Shown here: in pieces, positions 51,038 through 60,937 of the stretch
How positions within the stretch are numbered: the first letter of the stretch is position 1
Layout of the letters: each line of letters begins with the position of its first letter
Source: Bacteroidetes bacterium UBA1941
GTDB lineage: Bacteria; Bacteroidota; Bacteroidia; Chitinophagales; LD1
Assembly: GCA_002336805.1 (NCBI GenBank)
Contig: DDEZ01000006.1
Span: 183,089-247,088 of the forward strand
DNA length: 64,000 bases
Direction: 5' to 3'
Program-made: the position numbers and the translations under genes
The notes under the pieces: generated by a model
What the model saw: the letters and a program-made list of their open reading frames with translations, nothing else
Databases searched by the model: none
What the model was told of the DNA's origin: nothing

Positions 51038-51664
51038 TTATTTAGTACATAACAGTGCCTGAGCATCGTCTGTCAGATTGATGCGCTGTAGTATGCCTAT
51101 GATGCCATCAGAGGTGATCCTGACATCGTGATCGGTGTGCAGGGGTATCTCCAGGTAGCCGCCGGCTTTGACACGGACTGTCCGGCCGCCTATGTGGCAC
51201 TCGCACTCACCCTCCAGTATGATGAAGCTCTCCAGCAGGTCGTCATGAGACTCCTCGGGGAAGTCGTCACTCGTAGCGATGAGCAGCTGTGTCACGCGCT
51301 CAGTGGCGGTGAGTACCTTCATGTAGGGGCGGGTCTTGTCCAGTTTTTTGGGGAGGAGCTGCCGGGCTACTTTGTCCCATGCAGCACAGTCGGTGTATTT
51401 ATTGAGCAGGGGCAGCCGGCTCATGTCCATGTTCTTCTCGCGGTTCACATTGTCTATGAGCTCCCATGTCTGGTCACGCAGGGCGGCAGCGGGTGCCTGC
51501 ACCTCTGTGGTGATGTATGGCGCCAGGCGCTCCTGCATGGCCCTGACCTCTGCCATCAGCGTACTATCTGCCTGTAGTGCCTTTTCAAATTCTGTTTTAG
51601 AAGGTATATCCAGCAGGCCCAGGCAGTAGTTGAGAATATTGGCTCCGTGCGTATTATTATTCAT
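51038..51664 (-). CDS. Cupin-domain, anti-sigma-like protein
   Basis: A 208-residue protein whose start overlaps the ECF sigma gene's end by 8 bases, the usual place for an anti-sigma factor. The N-terminal part (ILNYCLGLLDIPSKTEFEKA, SKTEFEKALQADSTLMAEV) resembles anti-sigma helical domains but lacks a clear zinc H-x3-C-x2-C motif. Residues about 110-200 are a cupin, as in ChrR: ESFIILEGECECHIGGRTVR, VKAGGYLEIPLHTDHDVRI, with His and Glu metal-type ligands. It may sense a ligand and release the sigma factor; the signal is unknown. Confidence 0.82.
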   Translation of the reverse strand: MNNNTHGANILNYCLGLLDIPSKTEFEKALQADSTLMAEVRAMQERLAPYITTEVQAPAAALRDQTWELIDNVNREKNMDMSRLPLLNKYTDCAAWDKVARQLLPKKLDKTRPYMKVLTATERVTQLLIATSDDFPEESHDDLLESFIILEGECECHIGGRTVRVKAGGYLEIPLHTDHDVRITSDGIIGILQRINLTDDAQALLCTK

Positions 51665-52202
51665 GTCCTGTGAGTGTCAATGATGATTTAAGCATGATCA
51701 AGGCCATCCTTACGCGCGTCTTCACGGTGCCCAGCGGCAGCCCCAGTACCTCAGCGGCCTCGGCATGGGAGTAGTTGTGATAAAACACCATATCGATCAC
51801 CTCTTTGTACTTGGGCTCCAGGCGGCCTATGAGCGACATCAGCCCATAGTCTACCTCTCTGTCCTTGAGAGCCGGTATCGTGAGTATGTTGTCTACCTTC
51901 TCCTGTGTAGCCTGCTGCTGCTTGTGGTCAGGGCTGCGGAGATGGTCTACGCACACATTGCGCACGATGCGGATCATCCAGGTGTAGAGCCTGCCTTTCT
52001 CAGGATCATATTTATCAATATTCCGCCAGATTTTCACAAACGCCTCCTGCAGCTTGTCCTCAGCTACCGCAGGGTCTGTGATAGACCGCAGTATCACTGT
52101 GTAGAAGGCAGAAGAGTAGTTGCTGTAAAGCAGGTCGAAACCCTCTTTACGCTGGCTCTGGATCAGGGAGACGAGATCGGTCTCGGAGATTGGTTGTTTC
52201 AA
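51657..52202 (-). CDS. ECF RNA polymerase sigma factor
   Basis: A 181-residue sigma-70 family protein of the extracytoplasmic-function type. Region 2 is seen in LLYSNYSSAFYTVILRSI and GRLYTWMIRIVRNVCVDHLR, region 4 in YSHAEAAEVLGLPLGTVKTR followed by VRMALIMLK. Both are intact. It is co-transcribed with the cupin protein, forming a sigma/anti-sigma pair. The TonB receptor gene lies just upstream on the same strand, but about 200 bp separate them, so control of that gene is only a possibility. Confidence 0.93.
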   Translation of the reverse strand: MKQPISETDLVSLIQSQRKEGFDLLYSNYSSAFYTVILRSITDPAVAEDKLQEAFVKIWRNIDKYDPEKGRLYTWMIRIVRNVCVDHLRSPDHKQQQATQEKVDNILTIPALKDREVDYGLMSLIGRLEPKYKEVIDMVFYHNYSHAEAAEVLGLPLGTVKTRVRMALIMLKSSLTLTGHE

Positions 52203-52399
52203 AGTATTGATTTGTCGTGGTACGGCGTCAAACCCAATGCCATCTTTTCCCTTATCTATACTAGATACGGTAGCCAGGCTGTGATCAGATGTGCCACCAC
52301 GGGCTACAGGCGGCTTTTTTTGTATATTTTTTTCTGTCCATCAGAAATTTACCTAAGTGCTTAATTAACAACTCGCATGCCCAATGTGGGGCAATGTCC

Positions 52400-54703
52400 C
52401 TAGCGGAAGAAATAACTGACCCCAAGTTTTAGCGATACCGGGGTACCTGCGGTAAAGCAGAGCTGGTCTACGGCCTGCGCCTCCGTGCTGAGCCGTGTCA
52501 AGGTGGCAAACTGGGCTTCATTCCACTTTGTGTTCAATAAATTTTCTACCGTCAGGCTGACCTGGTAGCGCTTGCGCTCAAAGGCGACCATGGCATCCAT
52601 CACATAGTAGCCGCGCGCGATGATAGAGTTGTCTTCATTGGCCGGGCGGTCCAGCATGGCGCGGTAGCCGAGGCGGGCTTTGAATCCACTGCGGTGGCGT
52701 ACAGTGAGTCCCCCCTGAGAGGTAAAGCTCGGCGCCAGCGGCACATAGTAGTCTGTAGCAGACTGCCTGCCCATAAATTTATCTGTGAGCCTGTTGTGCG
52801 AGTAGTTGACATCCACATCTGCCAGCAGCCAGCGTGTGATCTGTACCCGGCCGCTCACATCTATGCCCATGCGGCGGCTGGAGCCGTTGTCTTCGGATAT
52901 CGCCTCATCAGAGCTGAAGACCAGCTCATCACTGGCATCCTGCAGGTAGAGCGAGGCGGTGATGATAGCACGGGTGCCTATGCGCACGGTGGCGCCGACC
53001 TCACTGGAGAAGACGATCGGCAGGATGTGCCTGCTGTCCTGTACCACAGCGCGGGTATCATTAGAGTGGTAGCCCATGCCGTTATTGATGAATAGCTGCA
53101 CATAGTTCACCGGCGTGAAAACGAAGTTGAGCTTGTAGGTAGGAAGCAGCTGATAGTTGGTGCCTGACCTGTTGTAGGCAGAGTCAGGATGATTGTCCCG
53201 ATCCTGAAAGATAGAGTAGTCCATCCGCACCGCCGCATCAAATCGGAACCACTTTGCCACATTGAAATCCTGCTTAAACCACAGGTTCGTATTGGTCGTA
53301 CTCAGGTTGTCATCACCGCGCTCATCCAGTCGTACGCGCCTCTGCACATGCCATAGCGTGGTATGGATCACATCTGTCCGCACCCCACCGCCAAAGGTAG
53401 ACTTAGCACGTATGCCGCCCAGGTCGTAAAATTTAGAGTACTGAGTGTTGAATCCAAAGACATTGCGGTCATCGTCCTGCTCTATCTCATCGCCGTGTAC
53501 AGGGTCATTGAGGAAGAAGGTGAAATCATTGTACAGCGTCAGGCCATAGCGCTGGTAGTAGGCATTGAGCTGGAAGCTGCTATTGTCCGTATGATGATTC
53601 AGCATCAGATTGACCACGGTGCGGTCAGTGCTGCCGCCCTCTGTAGGGTCTATACCGCCAAACCTATCAATGATACCCTGCTCTACAGCACGCTCCGGTA
53701 TCTGGCCAGAGCCGGTCCATGAGGCGGCATAGCTGGCTATACTGAGCGCGAGAGAAGTGTTGTCAGATAGCTTGTACTTCATCTTGCCGAATATGTTGAA
53801 CTTGCTGTATTTCGCATTCACATCAAAGTAGCCCGGAGTGTAGCTGTACTCAGCAGCGAGGTATGACTGCAGGCGGGATATTTTTGTAGGAATATTGAGC
53901 GCAAAAAGCAGTCGTCCTGTCTGAAATGCCCGCTGTGTAGGCGTAGTACCAAACTCTAATCTCACCTGGCTATGCGGCAAAGTATCATAGGTGCGAAAGG
54001 CCACAGCGCCACCCGTAGCAAAGTCTCCAAACTGCGCCTGGAAAGGGCCTTTGTATACATCCAGCCCGGCTACCACATCTGCTATGAGGAAGTGCATGTC
54101 GGCGTAGCCCTGTCCATGGGCGTGAGAGGGCAGATTGATAGGGACGCCATCCATAGAGAGGTTGATATCTGTGCCGTGGTCGCAGTCATAGCCGCGTATG
54201 AATATCTGCTCAGCCTTGGCACCACCCTGATGCTGCGCGGTGAAGATGCCGGGTACACTCTTAAGCAGGTCCTGGGCACTATTGCGCGGCCGTAGCTCCA
54301 TGTCTATAGAGCTGATCACCGCAGATGAGGATGCAGATGTGACCCGTGCACTCGCTACCTCTGCCGCCTTGAGCTCTATCATCTCAGGCGTCATGGAGAT
54401 ATTGAGTTCTTTGGTAGTGTTCTCTTTCAGGTCTATCTCCCGCTCTGTGCGGAAGTAGTCGCTACGCTCAAAGACTACGGTATAGTTGCGAGCCGGTACA
54501 CCTGTGAAGTGGTAGGTGCCGAGGCTGTCTGTCTCCATGTGCAGCTCAGTACCTTTTAGGGATACGGTGACATTGGCCAGCGTTGAGTTGTTGTAGGCAT
54601 TGACGATCTTACCCTTGATAGAGGCCTCATGTGCCGATACTATTACAGGTATGGTCAGGAGGGCAATGAGTAAATAGTGATATATAGTAGAAGTTCTTTT
54701 CAT
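52400..54703 (-). CDS. TonB-dependent outer-membrane receptor
   Basis: A 767-residue receptor. Signal peptide (YHYLLIALLTIPVIVSA), then a carboxypeptidase-regulatory-like beta domain (IKGKIVNAYNNSTLANVTVS), a plug (SAQDLLKSVPGIFTAQHQGG, QIFIRGYDCDHGTDINLSMD, VDVYKGPFQAQFGDFATGGA-like), and a C-terminal barrel ending in the aromatic LKLGVSYFFR. It should import a metal complex or other small ligand using TonB energy. The GTDI/SHAHGQGYAD stretch in the plug is His-rich. A small His-rich secreted protein is encoded upstream on the same strand, consistent with metal uptake, but the ligand is not determined. Confidence 0.93.
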   Translation of the reverse strand: MKRTSTIYHYLLIALLTIPVIVSAHEASIKGKIVNAYNNSTLANVTVSLKGTELHMETDSLGTYHFTGVPARNYTVVFERSDYFRTEREIDLKENTTKELNISMTPEMIELKAAEVASARVTSASSSAVISSIDMELRPRNSAQDLLKSVPGIFTAQHQGGAKAEQIFIRGYDCDHGTDINLSMDGVPINLPSHAHGQGYADMHFLIADVVAGLDVYKGPFQAQFGDFATGGAVAFRTYDTLPHSQVRLEFGTTPTQRAFQTGRLLFALNIPTKISRLQSYLAAEYSYTPGYFDVNAKYSKFNIFGKMKYKLSDNTSLALSIASYAASWTGSGQIPERAVEQGIIDRFGGIDPTEGGSTDRTVVNLMLNHHTDNSSFQLNAYYQRYGLTLYNDFTFFLNDPVHGDEIEQDDDRNVFGFNTQYSKFYDLGGIRAKSTFGGGVRTDVIHTTLWHVQRRVRLDERGDDNLSTTNTNLWFKQDFNVAKWFRFDAAVRMDYSIFQDRDNHPDSAYNRSGTNYQLLPTYKLNFVFTPVNYVQLFINNGMGYHSNDTRAVVQDSRHILPIVFSSEVGATVRIGTRAIITASLYLQDASDELVFSSDEAISEDNGSSRRMGIDVSGRVQITRWLLADVDVNYSHNRLTDKFMGRQSATDYYVPLAPSFTSQGGLTVRHRSGFKARLGYRAMLDRPANEDNSIIARGYYVMDAMVAFERKRYQVSLTVENLLNTKWNEAQFATLTRLSTEAQAVDQLCFTAGTPVSLKLGVSYFFR

Positions 54704-54945
54704 ACGGGAGATTGAGTAAGGGCAAAAAAATATTTACGCAAATTATTTTTGCGACAAAATGATACTGGGGTGTATCAGGATAAACTCCTCATGCTGGGGA
54801 ATTTATCCCGATACTTGTTTGACAACTTGTGATGATTTGATTCTTGTGCTGTGGCTATTTCCCGGATATCGCTGCTATACCTTATCACTGATGCAGTAAA
54901 GGCATCAGTAGATCAGGTCATTCCAGTCAGCAATGTCAGGAAATA

Positions 54946-55302
54946 CTATGCACAAGGAGGAGGGGAGAGGATATCGCCCCTGAGCGAAGATGAGAATGAG
55001 GAGGGTGTGACATAGATCCTGCTACTACGTATAGCAGGCACAATAGCTATAGAGACGATCGCTGCGTGACAATACTCTACTACATCTACAAATGCAGCAG
55101 TGCCTTTATCCTGATCGCTATGAGAGAGATTCTTGCCTATCTCATCATGTATATGAAACTGACCTTTAACCTCGTGTACCATCATGATATGTTCCTGCTC
55201 GTAGAAGGTATGGGCGATAAAGTCTGTGACCATCGGTACAGCAGGCCGTAGCATCGATATGATGTAGAAGAAGAGGATGAATCTGGACGCCTTGCCCATC
55301 AT
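54946..55302 (-). CDS. Small His-rich exported protein upstream of the TonB receptor
   Basis: The 118-residue frame from ATG 55302 starts with a membrane or signal segment (KASRFILFFYIISMLRPAVP). The following part is rich in His and acidic residues (EQEHIMMVHEVKGQFHIHDE, NLSHSDQDKGTA, DVVEYCHA), which suggests metal contact. The frame extends upstream to 55464, but that part shows no domain-like pattern, so the later ATG is chosen. It points the same way as the TonB receptor, ending 243 bp before it. Small proteins of this kind often precede metal-linked TonB receptors in Bacteroidota, so it is likely but not certain to be a real gene. Confidence 0.5.
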   Translation of the reverse strand: MMGKASRFILFFYIISMLRPAVPMVTDFIAHTFYEQEHIMMVHEVKGQFHIHDEIGKNLSHSDQDKGTAAFVDVVEYCHAAIVSIAIVPAIRSSRIYVTPSSFSSSLRGDILSPPPCA

Positions 55303-55620
55303 CAGCGCACGCTCTCTGCGCAGATAGGATCTGCGGGCAGCAGTAGTGAGTGACCTTGATGATGTAATAGCTGTATTCAAGCTGATCTGATTTACGGACC
55401 CATTCATACATACGTGATAAAGTATGCATCCGGATTTTTGGGGAAAATGAGCGCGGCAGGTCAACTATTATACCAACTTTCCGGATCAGCCTTTCAGCCA
55501 TGCATCCAGCATCATGTATGAATATCTCAAAATCCAAACCCTTATAAACTTCCGTATGTCAAAACAAGATGACCAAGACAACGTCATTGATTTTGATTCT
55601 TAAACTTTAAACAACATTCC
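55303..55620. other. Intergenic region between divergent 55302 gene and DUF4331 gene
   Basis: About 320 bp without a convincing gene; only very short frames are present. A promoter was not identified with confidence, though TGATTTTG at about 55589 is one base from the -7 consensus. Confidence 0.4.
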
Positions 55621-57375
55621 ATGAAAAGACATTTTCTCTCGAAGGCATGGATCAAAAACTCGATGACTGCACTGCTGCTCATCGGTTCCACTGCTCTCGT
55701 ACAGGCGTCCAGCCACAGAGAGGCTCCGCTGATCGCAAATGATCCGCTGGCCGACAATACGGACCTCTATGCATTCCGTAGCCCTGATGATCCAAACTAC
55801 ATCACTATCATCGCAAACTACATCCCTGCCGAGCTACCATTTGGCGGGCCTAACTATGCGACATTTGGCGAGAACATCCGCTATGAGGTGCATATAGACA
55901 ATAATACCGCTACAGCCGGTGATGACATCATCTACCGCTTTACTTTCCACCAGACCAATCAGGACCCTACCACCTTCTTCAACATCCGCCTGGGTCAGCA
56001 AAATCTCAAGACTACCTACACCTGCGAGCGCAGCACCAATGGTGGTTCTTCCTTCACTACTATCGTGTCTAACGGTATAGTACCACCAAACAATATCGGC
56101 CCACGCTCTATAGAGAGCCAGGTCGGCCTCAATACTCCTGACTACAATACGCTGATGACAGGTGCTATCGCTACCGCCAGCAGTGGTGAAAAGATCTTCT
56201 GCGGCCCTGTAGATGATCCGTTTTTCGTAGACCTCGGTGGCATCTTTGACCTCGGCGATGCACCACGTCAGAATGGCGGCACCGTGCGTGACGGTGTAGC
56301 GAAGACCAACGTACACACTATCGCTATCAAGGTAGCTATCTCTACCCTGCAGAAAGCAGGCAAGAGTGCTGCTCAGGCCAGCAGCATACTGGATCCGGAC
56401 TTCACCATCGGTGTGTGGGCATCTGCCAGCCGCTATGCCACCAAGACGCTGAATGCAGCAGGTGGTGGCTCAGTAGAGACCGGCACATGGGTACAGGTAT
56501 CCCGCCTGGGCATGCCGCTGACCAATGAGGCTGTGATACCGGTAGGCCAGAAAGACAAATGGAATGGTATGACACCATACCAGGATCTCGATAGCCTCGC
56601 TACTTTTGGCAAGTACTTTTACAATCCTGAGCTGTCGCTCTATATGGATGATAGCCTGTACGGTGGTGCAGTACCTGCCCTCCGTGCCCTGCGCATACAA
56701 CACCGCTCACTCGGCCAGTTTGATTTTGGCAATGGCAAGTCAGGTGTATACGGCCTGCGTGGCGCTGCTGCTACTGCCGGCACTGCACTGGATACAGCTA
56801 CCTTTGGCAAACTGCTGCTGGCTGGGCCTACGTCTCCGCGCTCGGTAGATATCTGGCCTATCTTCCACACAGGTGTGCCTAACCTGCCACCATACCAACT
56901 GGCTACCGGCAAGAATGGCAACCCGCTGGCTATAGGCAAACCTTTCGTCAATAACTTCCTGCCAAACGGTGGAGATATGCTGCGCCTAAATATGGCTGTG
57001 CCGCCTACCTCACGTACCAGTGCAGACTTTAGCAGCGAGGGCCTCTTTGCCGCAGCAGTACTGGGCCTGACAGATCCGCGTTTCAATGGCTCTGACACCC
57101 TGCAGCTGATCCCTAATATGGATGGCTTCCCTAATGGTCGCCGCCTGGAGGATGATGTGACCCGCATAGAGCTACAGGCTGTATCGGGCGCTGCACTGGC
57201 AGCTATAGGCCTGTGGTACGATGACTACGATGCACAGAATCCTAATGCATCTCCGGTGACCAACTACCTGACCAATGTGCTCCAGTACTCTACAGGTGTA
57301 GAGAAGAATGACACAACATTCAAGGTAGCATTCCCATATGTACAAACGCCATGGAGAGGCACCGCAGTCAACTAA
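55621..57375 (+). CDS. Secreted DUF4331 family protein (first copy)
   Basis: A 584-residue exported protein: signal peptide (SMTALLLIGSTALVQA), then the DUF4331 hallmark SSHREAPLIANDPLADNTDL and YAFRSPDDPNYITIIANYIP. Further family blocks are FFNIRLGQQN, FFVDLGGIFDLGDAPRQ, DIWPIFHTGVPNLPPYQLAT, GGDMLRLNMAV, and the end block IPNMDGFPNGRRLEDDVTRI. It ends without a T9SS sorting domain, unlike the paralogue 32 bp downstream. The family's biochemical role is unknown; conserved His and Asp residues in the N-terminal motif suggest a metal site (inference). Confidence 0.93.
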   Translation: MKRHFLSKAWIKNSMTALLLIGSTALVQASSHREAPLIANDPLADNTDLYAFRSPDDPNYITIIANYIPAELPFGGPNYATFGENIRYEVHIDNNTATAGDDIIYRFTFHQTNQDPTTFFNIRLGQQNLKTTYTCERSTNGGSSFTTIVSNGIVPPNNIGPRSIESQVGLNTPDYNTLMTGAIATASSGEKIFCGPVDDPFFVDLGGIFDLGDAPRQNGGTVRDGVAKTNVHTIAIKVAISTLQKAGKSAAQASSILDPDFTIGVWASASRYATKTLNAAGGGSVETGTWVQVSRLGMPLTNEAVIPVGQKDKWNGMTPYQDLDSLATFGKYFYNPELSLYMDDSLYGGAVPALRALRIQHRSLGQFDFGNGKSGVYGLRGAAATAGTALDTATFGKLLLAGPTSPRSVDIWPIFHTGVPNLPPYQLATGKNGNPLAIGKPFVNNFLPNGGDMLRLNMAVPPTSRTSADFSSEGLFAAAVLGLTDPRFNGSDTLQLIPNMDGFPNGRRLEDDVTRIELQAVSGAALAAIGLWYDDYDAQNPNASPVTNYLTNVLQYSTGVEKNDTTFKVAFPYVQTPWRGTAVN

Positions 57376-57407
57376 GCCCATTCATAACTGAAAAACAGAA
57401 TAATATC

Positions 57408-59489
57408 ATGAAAAGAAATATAAAGAATGCAGCCCTCGCCATCGGTATGGCTCTGGGCTCCATCAGCGCCTTCGCATCGAGCCACCGCGAGGCACCGCTG
57501 ATAGCCAACGACCCCCTGGCGGACAATACGGATGTCTACGCCTTTCGCAGTCCTACAGACTCTACCAAGGTGATCCTGATAGCTAACTATGTGCCACTGC
57601 AGCTCCCTCACGGCGGGCCAAACTACTATAGCTTTGGCGAGAATATCCGCTATGAGATACACGTGGATAATAACACAGCTACGACCGGCGATGATGTGAC
57701 CTATCGCTTCACATTCCACAAGACAAACCAAGACCCTACTACTTTCTTCAATATCCGTCTGGGCCAGCAAAATGCCAAGACTACATATACCCTGGAGAAA
57801 AGCGTAGCCGGTGGTGCTTTCACCACAGTAATAAACAACGGCGTAGTACCTCCGCCTAATATCGGCCCTCGCTCTATAGAGAGCGCTGCAGGTCTCAATA
57901 CGCAGTATGGTACGCTATTCAACAATGCAATCACTACTGCCTCTTCCGGTGAGCGCGTATTTGCCGGTACCTCTGATGATGCTTTCTTCGTAGATCTCGG
58001 GGGCATCTTCGACCTCGGCGATGCACCACGCCAGGCTACAGGCGCACCGCGTGATGGCCTGAAGCGCAAGAACGTGTGTACTATAGCACTCGAAGTACCT
58101 ATCGCAAGCCTGCAGAAGAACGGTAATCCTGTGTCTATGGCTACCGATATCCTGGATGGTGACTATGTGATAGGCGTGTGGGCGTCTGCCAGCCGCCAGC
58201 AGATCAGGACACTGAGCGCAGGCAAAGAAACCTACTCAGGAAACTGGGTACAGGTATCACGCCTCGGCATGCCACTGACCAATGAAGCTGTCATACCTAT
58301 CGGCATGAAGGACCAGTGGAACTCACTGACTCCATATGACGATCTGGCCAACCGTGCTACCTTCGGTCCGTACTTCTATCAGCCGGAGCTGGCGCTGTAC
58401 ATGGATACACATGCTTACGCTGCTGCTGTGCCGGCATTCTCTGCACTGCACATACAGCGCAATTCATTTACCAGCTACGGCAACGTAGGCTTTGGAAATG
58501 ATCAGCAGGGACTCTATCCTGTAGCGTCCAATATCCTGGCACCACTGCAGATACCAGGTTTCAGCGGTTCAGCTTTCAACGGGCCATACGCTTCACTACT
58601 GGCACCGGACAATCATTCACCACGCTCTGCAGATATCTGGCCGATATTCCATACCGGTGTGCCTAATCAGTCACCGTATCAACTGGCTACCGGCAAGACA
58701 CCGGGCAATCCATTCTCTGCGGGCAAGCCTTTTGTGAATAACTTCCTGCCAAACGGTGGTGATATGCTCCGTCTCAATATGGCTACCCCTGCTACACCGC
58801 GCAATAGTGCAGACTTTAGCAGCGAGGGCCTATTTGCCGCAGCGGTCCTCGGTCTCACTGATCCACGCTTCAATCAAACCACCGCTATCCAGCGCATCCC
58901 TAATATGGATGGCTTCCCTAACGGTCGCCGCCTGGAGGATGATGTGACACGCATAGAGCTGCAAGCCGTATCAGGCGCAGCACTGGCAGCTATCGGCCTC
59001 TTCTATGATGACGATACATCTGCTACGCAAAGTCCACTCACACCACAGCTGCTGAGCGTACTCGGCTACTCTACCGGTGTGACGCACAATGACACTACTT
59101 TCCGCTCATCCTTCCCATTTGTACAGACCCCATGGCCTGGTACAGGTGATGGCGGCGGTCAGGCAGTGGCATATACTCAGCCTACGGTGCTGATGGCTAC
59201 CCCTACAGGTATCCTCGGCCTCAGCTCGCCGGATGTGGTCATGACTACTTATCCTAATCCTTTCACCGGCGGTAATACGATCAAATACCACGTGTCAGAG
59301 GCTACTACCGTGACCATCATGCTCTATGATGTGCAGGGCAGGCTGGTCAGGACCCTGGTCAATGAGAAGAAGCAACCGGGAGACTATACTATCAACTGGA
59401 GCGGCAGTGACCTGCAAAACGGCACTTACTTTGCCCGCTCGGTACAAGGCAATAACCAGCAGACACTGGAGCTACTCAAAATGAATTAA
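57408..59489 (+). CDS. DUF4331 family protein with T9SS type A sorting domain (second copy)
   Basis: A 693-residue paralogue of the previous gene. Start ATG 57408 gives a signal peptide (NAALAIGMALGSISAFA) directly before SSHREAPLIANDPLADNTDV; an in-frame ATG at 57351 lies inside the upstream gene and is rejected. The DUF4331 body matches the first copy block for block, with an insertion near GLYPVASNILAPLQIPG. The C-terminus (about 610-693) is a type A sorting domain: TTYPNPFTGGNTIKYHVSEA, TIMLYDVQGRLVRTL and LQNGTYFARS, so this copy should leave the cell through T9SS. A strong hairpin terminator follows. Confidence 0.94.
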   Translation: MKRNIKNAALAIGMALGSISAFASSHREAPLIANDPLADNTDVYAFRSPTDSTKVILIANYVPLQLPHGGPNYYSFGENIRYEIHVDNNTATTGDDVTYRFTFHKTNQDPTTFFNIRLGQQNAKTTYTLEKSVAGGAFTTVINNGVVPPPNIGPRSIESAAGLNTQYGTLFNNAITTASSGERVFAGTSDDAFFVDLGGIFDLGDAPRQATGAPRDGLKRKNVCTIALEVPIASLQKNGNPVSMATDILDGDYVIGVWASASRQQIRTLSAGKETYSGNWVQVSRLGMPLTNEAVIPIGMKDQWNSLTPYDDLANRATFGPYFYQPELALYMDTHAYAAAVPAFSALHIQRNSFTSYGNVGFGNDQQGLYPVASNILAPLQIPGFSGSAFNGPYASLLAPDNHSPRSADIWPIFHTGVPNQSPYQLATGKTPGNPFSAGKPFVNNFLPNGGDMLRLNMATPATPRNSADFSSEGLFAAAVLGLTDPRFNQTTAIQRIPNMDGFPNGRRLEDDVTRIELQAVSGAALAAIGLFYDDDTSATQSPLTPQLLSVLGYSTGVTHNDTTFRSSFPFVQTPWPGTGDGGGQAVAYTQPTVLMATPTGILGLSSPDVVMTTYPNPFTGGNTIKYHVSEATTVTIMLYDVQGRLVRTLVNEKKQPGDYTINWSGSDLQNGTYFARSVQGNNQQTLELLKMN

Positions 59490-59506
59490 TGTTTGTTCAA
59501 AGTGGT

Positions 59507-59540
59507 AAGAGGCTCGTCCCGACGGGGGCGGGTCTCTTTT
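59507..59540 (+). terminator. Rho-independent terminator
   Basis: A 14-bp stem (three G-U pairs) from AAGAGGCTCGTCCC and its partner, with loop GACG and trailing TTTT, follows the second DUF4331 gene. Confidence 0.75.
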
Positions 59541-59596
59541 ATCACTCTCAGAAAATTGAACAAGCGGCCCTCTTATAAACTTTAAAGAATACCACA

Positions 59597-60934
59597 ATGA
59601 ACAAGAAGCTAGTATACCCTGCCCTGATCCTCATAGCCTGCCTGGTGGTAGGATTTGTAGTGATCAGAGACAAGAAGAAAGAAGAATCTATACTCCCTAT
59701 CAAGGAGAGGACCGGACGCCTGGCAGCACAGCCAGACTGGACCGAGACCAAAAACAAAGCTGCCGAACTATATACCAAGATACAGCAGCAACCTACAGAT
59801 GAAAAACTCAAGCTGCAGCTCGCAGCTCTCTATATACAGGAGGCACGTGTGACCGGCGACCACCTCTACTACGACCGCGCCGCTATGCAGCTCGTAGACA
59901 AGACCCTCCAGGCTGACTCAGTCAATTTTGAAGCGCTCTGCTTCAAATCTATGCTCTACCTGTCAGAGCACCACTTTGCCGATGGCCTCACTTATGCACA
60001 AAAGGCGCAGAAGGTCAATCCTTACAATTCATTTGTCTACGGCCTGATGACTGATAGCTACGTAGAGCTAGGCAACTACACAGCAGCTGTAGATGCTACT
60101 GACAAGATGGTCTCCATACGCCCTGACCTGCGCTCCTACTCGCGCGTGTCCTACCTGCGTGAGATACATGGCGACTATCCGGGTGCTATAGAGGCTATGA
60201 AGATGGCCGTCACGGCAGGCTATCCCGGTGCGGAGGAGACAGAGTGGGCACGCATACAGCTGGGCCACCTCTATGAGAATACCGGCATGCGTAAAGAAGC
60301 CCAACGTGAATACGAACTGGCCCTATACGAGCGTCCTGACTATGCCTACGCCTATGCTGGCCTCGGCAGGCTGGCAGAGAGCAATAAAGATTACAAAGGC
60401 GCTATCGCAAACTTTGAGAAAGCCGATGCGCTGGTAGTGGATTATTCTTTCAAAGATGAGCTGATAGACCTCTACGCGCTGAATGGTGACAAAACAAAGT
60501 CTGAAGCAGCGGCGAAGAAAGTGCTAGACAAACTCAACGGCGATGCACAGGCAGGCACCAGTGATGCCTCTATAGGTCACTACTCTGATCGTGAGCTGGC
60601 ATATGTATATGTCAAAACTGGCGACTATGCTAAAGCCCTCGAGCACGCTGAGATGGAATACAACCGGCGCCCTGACAATATAGATGCAAACGAAACACTC
60701 GCATGGGTGCATTACAAGAAAGGTGACTACAAAGAAGCATCAAAGTATATAGCAGTAGCGCTCAAGACCCATTCGCAAAACCCTACACTGCTGACTCACG
60801 CTGCACTGATCTATCAGAAAGCAGGCGATACAGCCAAAGCTGCCGAGCTAAGCGCAAAATCAGCTAAAGACGCCTATCTTTCACCCGTACTGGCCGAGGA
60901 GATATCTAAAGAGCTACCACGCAAAGGCGCTTAA
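59597..60934 (+). CDS. Membrane-anchored tetratricopeptide-repeat protein
   Basis: The 445-residue protein has one N-terminal membrane segment (YPALILIACLVVGFVVI, residues 6-23) and then TPR units: KLQLAALYIQEARVTGDHLY, ALCFKSMLYLSEHHFADGLT, YGLMTDSYVELGNYTAAVDA, RIQLGHLYENTGMRKEAQRE, AYAGLGRLAESNKDYKGAIA, ETLAWVHYKKGDYKEASKYI and more. It is a protein-binding scaffold facing the periplasm. It lies downstream of the two DUF4331 genes and 3 bp before the HupE-like gene, so the group probably works together. The partner is unknown. Confidence 0.88.
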   Translation: MNKKLVYPALILIACLVVGFVVIRDKKKEESILPIKERTGRLAAQPDWTETKNKAAELYTKIQQQPTDEKLKLQLAALYIQEARVTGDHLYYDRAAMQLVDKTLQADSVNFEALCFKSMLYLSEHHFADGLTYAQKAQKVNPYNSFVYGLMTDSYVELGNYTAAVDATDKMVSIRPDLRSYSRVSYLREIHGDYPGAIEAMKMAVTAGYPGAEETEWARIQLGHLYENTGMRKEAQREYELALYERPDYAYAYAGLGRLAESNKDYKGAIANFEKADALVVDYSFKDELIDLYALNGDKTKSEAAAKKVLDKLNGDAQAGTSDASIGHYSDRELAYVYVKTGDYAKALEHAEMEYNRRPDNIDANETLAWVHYKKGDYKEASKYIAVALKTHSQNPTLLTHAALIYQKAGDTAKAAELSAKSAKDAYLSPVLAEEISKELPRKGA

Positions 60935-60937
60935 AAT

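Noticed and set aside
54946..55464. Longer 172-residue form of the His-rich protein
   Set aside because: The extra N-terminal part has no pattern and would hide the membrane segment inside the protein; the shorter start is more credible.
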